From an uncultured Oscillospiraceae bacterium (lineage in GTDB: Bacteria > Bacillota > Clostridia > Oscillospirales > Acutalibacteraceae), in assembly GCA_902489595.1 (NCBI GenBank), contig CABUAS010000076.1, forward strand, positions 1-8,588: 8,588 nucleotides of DNA. Reading direction: 5' to 3'. The notes below the pieces were generated by a model, which ran no database searches, was not told the origin of the DNA, and saw only the letters and a list, made by a program, of their open reading frames with translations. Shown in pieces: positions 6,095 through 8,588 of the stretch (positions are counted from its first letter, which is position 1; every line of letters starts with the position of its first letter). A program made the position numbers and the translations under genes.

Positions 6095-6132
6095 GCCCTC
6101 AAAATTTGCAGACGGCATAATTTTGAGATGGC
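6095..6132 (+). repeat. Hairpin 2 of the ACT-UPF0210 intergenic segment
   Basis: CTCAAAATT (6098-6106) pairs with AATTTTGAG (6119-6127), nine perfect base pairs. The stem continues inward with TGC/GCA (6107-6109/6115-6117, one bulged T at 6118) around an AGACG loop, and outward with GCC/GGC (6095-6097/6130-6132, two bulged bases). There is no T tract after it, so it is not a terminator. Within it TTGCCC (6093-6098) and CATAAT (6116-6121), 17 bases apart, could be a weak promoter. Confidence 0.65.
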
Positions 6133-6134
6133 TA

Positions 6135-6221
6135 AATTTCCATTATACGCCTTGTCTGGCTACAACAAAGCGTATTATAAATTTTAATGAACTATTTGTA
6201 GCCAGAAAGGCTATGGAAATT
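6135..6221 (+). repeat. Hairpin 3: long imperfect inverted repeat covering the UPF0210 ribosome binding site
   Basis: Three helices stack into one stem of about 25 bp: 6135-6143 with 6213-6221 (9 bp), 6149-6153 with 6207-6211 (5 bp), and 6155-6165 with 6196-6206 (11 bp), around a 30-base loop. The AAAGG at 6206-6210 and the ATG at 6213 are inside the stem; the likely UPF0210 start at 6225 is four bases beyond it. ATACGC (6145-6150) can instead pair with GCGTAT (6170-6175) in the loop. Together with the 6156-6165/6196-6205 helix this makes an H-type pseudoknot. It could be a cis-regulatory RNA or a small mobile element. Confidence 0.7.
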
Positions 6222-6224
6222 AAA

Positions 6225-7580
6225 ATGATTAATACTTATGATATACTTGAAACAATCAAGATGATTCAAGACGAATGCCTTGACATCAGAACGATTACAA
6301 TGGGTATTTCACTTCTTGATTGTGCAGATAAGAATATTGATACTGCCTGCAATAATATTTATGAGAAAATTTGCAGAAAAGCAGAAAAACTTGTTTCTAC
6401 AGGCAACGATATTGAAAAACAATATGGTATTCCGATTATCAATAAACGTGTTTCGGTTACGCCTATTGCAATTATGGCAGGTATCAGCGGCGGTGATCCT
6501 GTAAAATATGCCCTTACACTTGAAAAGGCGGCAAAAACTATCGGAGTTAATTTTATCGGCGGATATTCAGCTCTTGTTCAGAAAGGATTTTCAGCAGGAG
6601 ATCTTGAACTTATTAATTCCATTCCGCAGGCACTTGCAGAAACCAACCACATATGTTCTTCGGTTAATGTAGGTTCAACCAAAGCCGGAATTAATATGGA
6701 CGCAGTTAAAATTATGGGTCAGAAAGTCAGAGAGGCTGCAATTTTAACTAAAGACAGAGATTGTATAGGACCGGGTAAACTTGTTGTATTTTGCAATGCC
6801 CCTGAGGATAATCCGTTTATGGCAGGTGCGTTTCACGGCGTTTCAGAACCCGACTGTGTTATTAACGTTGGTGTTTCGGGACCGGGTGTTGTAAGGTCGG
6901 CAGTATCAAAATATCCCGATTACAGTATTAATGAAATTGCGGAACTGATTAAAAAAACAGCATTTAAAGTTACAAGAATGGGTCAGCTTGTTGGTGTTGA
7001 GGCTTCAAACAGGCTCGGAGTACCTTTCGGAATAGTTGATTTATCATTAGCGCCTACCCCGGCTGTCGGAGATTCGGTTGCACATATTCTTGAAGAAATA
7101 GGTCTTGAAAAATGCGGTGCTGCAGGAACTACTGCCTGCCTTGCAATGCTTAATGATGCAGTTAAAAAAGGCGGCGTAATGGCGTCATCAAGTGTTGGCG
7201 GCCTTTCAGGTGCATTTATTCCTGTTTCAGAAGACGCAGGTATGATTGATGCTGCAAGAACAGGTGCATTGACTATTGAAAAACTTGAGGCAATGACAGC
7301 GGTTTGTTCTGTAGGACTTGATATGATTGTTATACCGGGTGACACAACAGCTGAAGTTATCAGCGGTATAATTGCCGACGAAGCCGCAATCGGTATGGTG
7401 AACGGTAAGACGACTGCAGTAAGAGTTATTCCTGCGATTGATAAAAAAATCGGTGATGAACTTGAATTCGGTGGACTTCTCGGCTCGGGTCCTGTAATGA
7501 AGGTTAATACTAACTCGCCTGCTAAGTTCATAAACCGCGGCGGAAAAATTCCTGCTCCGCTGCACAGCCTTAAAAACTAA
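6225..7580 (+). CDS. PFL-like protein, UPF0210 (DUF711) family
   Basis: This 451-residue cytoplasmic protein of unknown biochemical function belongs to a family with a barrel fold related to pyruvate formate-lyase, known from the structure of pneumococcal SP_0239. Conserved stretches are DIRTITMGISLLDC (20-33), NKRVSVTPIA (73-82), IGGYSALVQKG (111-121), CSSVNVGSTKAGINM (144-158), FMAGAFHG (198-205), INVGVSGPGVV (213-223), DLSLAPTPAVGDSVA (272-286), GGLSGAFIPVSED (325-337) and a C-terminal GGKIPAPLHSLKN. The start at ATG 6225 gives the normal family length and N-terminus (MINTYDILETI). The frame is open upstream to 6093, but that extension lies in the hairpin segment and is not coding; ATG 6213 is the alternative. 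Ribosome binding is weak and partly buried in hairpin 3. It pairs with the upstream ACT protein. Confidence 0.92.
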   Translation: MINTYDILETIKMIQDECLDIRTITMGISLLDCADKNIDTACNNIYEKICRKAEKLVSTGNDIEKQYGIPIINKRVSVTPIAIMAGISGGDPVKYALTLEKAAKTIGVNFIGGYSALVQKGFSAGDLELINSIPQALAETNHICSSVNVGSTKAGINMDAVKIMGQKVREAAILTKDRDCIGPGKLVVFCNAPEDNPFMAGAFHGVSEPDCVINVGVSGPGVVRSAVSKYPDYSINEIAELIKKTAFKVTRMGQLVGVEASNRLGVPFGIVDLSLAPTPAVGDSVAHILEEIGLEKCGAAGTTACLAMLNDAVKKGGVMASSSVGGLSGAFIPVSEDAGMIDAARTGALTIEKLEAMTAVCSVGLDMIVIPGDTTAEVISGIIADEAAIGMVNGKTTAVRVIPAIDKKIGDELEFGGLLGSGPVMKVNTNSPAKFINRGGKIPAPLHSLKN

Positions 7581-7598
7581 ATCTTATAAAATAAATTT

Positions 7599-7628
7599 AA
7601 GCAGAAGATTTGTTCTTCTGCTTTTCTA
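7599..7628 (+). terminator. Rho-independent terminator of the ACT/UPF0210 unit
   Basis: AAGCAGAAGA (7599-7608) pairs perfectly with TCTTCTGCTT (7614-7623) around TTTGT. The stem end runs into CTTTTCT, giving a short T tract. Confidence 0.85.
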
Positions 7629-7636
7629 TGTTGCAC

Positions 7637-7668
7637 AAAAAATAAAGCCTGCCAAACGGCAGGCTTTT
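7637..7668 (-). terminator. Terminator of the Lys/Ala-rich membrane protein gene (bidirectional)
   Basis: AAAGCCTGCC (7644-7653) pairs perfectly with GGCAGGCTTT (7658-7667), 10 bp with a four-base loop. Read on the - strand it is followed by a long T tract (7643-7637, complement of the AAAAAAT run). On the + strand it ends in TTTT, so it also backs up the UPF0210 terminator. The stop codon of the - strand gene lies ten bases upstream. Confidence 0.88.
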
Positions 7669-7677
7669 GTAATATTA

Positions 7678-8523
7678 TTAGTCGAAAATAATATTTGTAT
7701 CGTTAAATGTTAACGGTACATATTTTCCGTTCTCGCTTATATAACAAGCAGAAAGTTTAACAGAAACTGCAAAAGTTTTACCTGAGCATGTAAATACATA
7801 GCAATCAGCGTTATTTACTTCAACAATTTTGTTTGAATAAGAAATTGTTGAATTGCTTACATCTGATGAATAACCGATTGTTTCCCAGTTGTCATGAATA
7901 ACCTGTTTTAAGAACAGTTTTGCATCTGCAATGCTGTAATCAGGAGTAGTTGTGATTTCATGCGGGTTTGAATATGGTTCATAGACAGCAGGTTCACCGG
8001 ACACAGTTGTATCGTCAACAACAGGTTTAATCGGGTAAACATATGTAAACCACATAACAATGAAATAAATTACAAGCCACAGAAGTAAAAGAAGAATGAT
8101 TAACTTAGCAATCTTGCCTTTTTTGTTTCCGACTGCAATAGCCTCATCTTTAGCAGGAATTTCAATCGGAACGAAAGGAGTGCCTTTTTTAGCACATTTC
8201 TTTTCAAGTTTCATATTCTTCTTTTCAATCTTTTTAACCATAGACTCGTAAGCTTTGTCATTGGCTTTGATTGCTTTTAATTCAGCCTTAGACTGAAATT
8301 CATCAATAGAAGGGATTGCTGCAGCAGTAAATGCAATTCCCTTTGAGGCAGCCTTCTTTTCACCTTTAGCATTTGCTTTCGTAGTTTGTTTTACAAACTT
8401 ATCATAATCTTTAGCATGCTGCTTTTCAGCCTTAGCTGCCATTTTTTGTGCTGCTTTTTGTGCATTAGCCGCTTTCTTTGCAGCCTTTGCTTCTTTCTTT
8501 TCAATTTTTGTTGCTTTACTCAA
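7678..8523 (-). CDS. Lys/Ala-rich single-pass membrane protein with internal duplication, function unknown
   Basis: I do not recognise this 281-residue protein. Residues 1-137 are extremely rich in Lys and Ala and probably helical or coiled-coil. Within them a 42-residue unit is duplicated without gaps (34-75 and 86-127, 19 of 42 identical), each copy ending in KG..F....IP..DE. A hydrophobic segment (139-163) follows a KKGKIAK cluster, so the basic half is predicted to be cytoplasmic. The remaining ~118 residues would be outside, beginning with a Pro/Thr/Ser-rich linker (about 165-195) and ending in a probable folded domain (about 196-281) containing C241, C246 and C260. The start is TTG 8523 with AAGGAGGG (8531-8538) eight bases upstream. 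It is a single-gene unit with its own promoter and terminator. Confidence 0.85.
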   Translation of the reverse strand: MSKATKIEKKEAKAAKKAANAQKAAQKMAAKAEKQHAKDYDKFVKQTTKANAKGEKKAASKGIAFTAAAIPSIDEFQSKAELKAIKANDKAYESMVKKIEKKNMKLEKKCAKKGTPFVPIEIPAKDEAIAVGNKKGKIAKLIILLLLLWLVIYFIVMWFTYVYPIKPVVDDTTVSGEPAVYEPYSNPHEITTTPDYSIADAKLFLKQVIHDNWETIGYSSDVSNSTISYSNKIVEVNNADCYVFTCSGKTFAVSVKLSACYISENGKYVPLTFNDTNIIFD

Positions 8524-8553
8524 GGCAGTACCCTCCTTATAAATCTATAGCAT

Positions 8554-8582
8554 AGTATAACATCAATTAAAATAAATTTCAA
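8554..8582 (-). promoter_or_regulatory. Strong sigma-A promoter of the Lys/Ala-rich membrane protein gene
   Basis: On the - strand TTGAAA (8577-8582), a 17-base spacer and TATACT (8554-8559) preceded by TGT (extended -10). The architecture matches that of the ACT/UPF0210 promoter. The start would be near 8547, shortly before AAGGAGGG. Confidence 0.82.
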
Positions 8583-8588
8583 TAAAAA

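Noticed and set aside
6067..6120. GTG-started 17-codon frame after the AGGAG at 6056-6060
   Set aside because: Spacing to the AGGAG is acceptable, but the peptide is short, has no recognisable feature and its start is inside the stem of hairpin 1. A chance frame following a stranded ribosome binding site is simpler.
6128..6187. Small + strand ORF of 19 codons (MAKFPLYALSGYNKAYYKF)
   Set aside because: It has an ATG and a stop but only GAG directly touching the ATG, no usable spacing, and it lies in the hairpin arms. A leader peptide cannot be excluded, but nothing positive supports it.
6093..6224. In-frame N-terminal extension of the UPF0210 protein by 44 residues
   Set aside because: The family is about 451 residues and begins near MIN..ILETI, matching ATG 6225. 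The extension is encoded by inverted repeats and starts with a non-ATG codon without a ribosome binding site.
6058..6224. T-box leader or integron attC site as an explanation for the hairpins
   Set aside because: There is no T-box sequence (GGTGG-type bulge) and no antiterminator. The repeats lack the attC RYYYAAC/GTTRRRY boxes, and no integrase or amino-acid synthesis context is present.
2272..7667. CCTGCC/GGCAGG sequences shared by the hairpins at 2272-2310 and 7644-7667 as a dispersed repeat
   Set aside because: Only the hexamer core is shared; loops and flanks differ. Similar GC cores are common in independent terminators.

Overview
The window is AT-rich DNA from a low-GC, endospore-forming Firmicute, most likely a clostridial gut-type anaerobe (Oscillospiraceae/Ruminococcaceae-like). 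The evidence is a clear spoIIR sporulation gene, strong GGAGG-type ribosome binding sites, three TTG starts, sigma-A promoters with extended -10 elements, and an AlaR/AlaT-like regulator-aminotransferase pair. The species assignment is inference. There is no CRISPR array, no transposase gene and no phage gene.

Left part (1-1669, + strand): a complete tRNA-Leu(CAA) with encoded CCA is followed by a perfect 13-bp terminator hairpin. Next comes a compact preQ1-I riboswitch (170-214) whose pseudoknot helix covers the Shine-Dalgarno of a VUT/YhhQ-type queuosine-precursor transporter. A short-chain dehydrogenase follows one base after the transporter stop, so it is probably co-regulated by preQ1. 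A bidirectional hairpin closes the unit.

Centre (1670-5674, - strand): one tightly packed operon is read right to left. Its genes are a PHP-domain phosphohydrolase (HisJ-like), an Lrp/AsnC regulator, a class I aminotransferase (AlaT-like, TTG start overlapping the regulator stop), ispE (isoprenoid precursor synthesis) and spoIIR. The first four are 9 bases or less apart or overlap. spoIIR is separated from ispE by 47 bases holding a terminator-like hairpin that also contains the spoIIR ribosome binding site. The operon promoter faces the next operon across a short AT-rich region with a perfect 9-3-9 palindrome, a candidate operator for the Lrp-type regulator.

Right part (5732-7625, + strand): a strong promoter drives a small ACT-domain protein (UPF0237) and a PFL-like UPF0210/DUF711 protein, a conserved pair of unknown function. 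They are separated by an unusual ~165-base non-coding segment with three successive hairpins. The last is a ~25-bp imperfect hairpin that covers the ribosome binding site of the downstream gene and can alternatively fold as an H-type pseudoknot. A ribosome binding site is stranded just before this segment, as if an element had been inserted between it and its start codon.

Right end (7644-8588, - strand): a Lys/Ala-rich, single-pass membrane protein of unknown function with an internal 42-residue duplication has its own strong promoter and a terminator convergent with the UPF0210 terminator.

The best candidates for something undescribed are the hairpin segment at 6058-6224, the preQ1-controlled transporter-SDR pair, and the hairpin that could both terminate ispE transcription and gate spoIIR translation.
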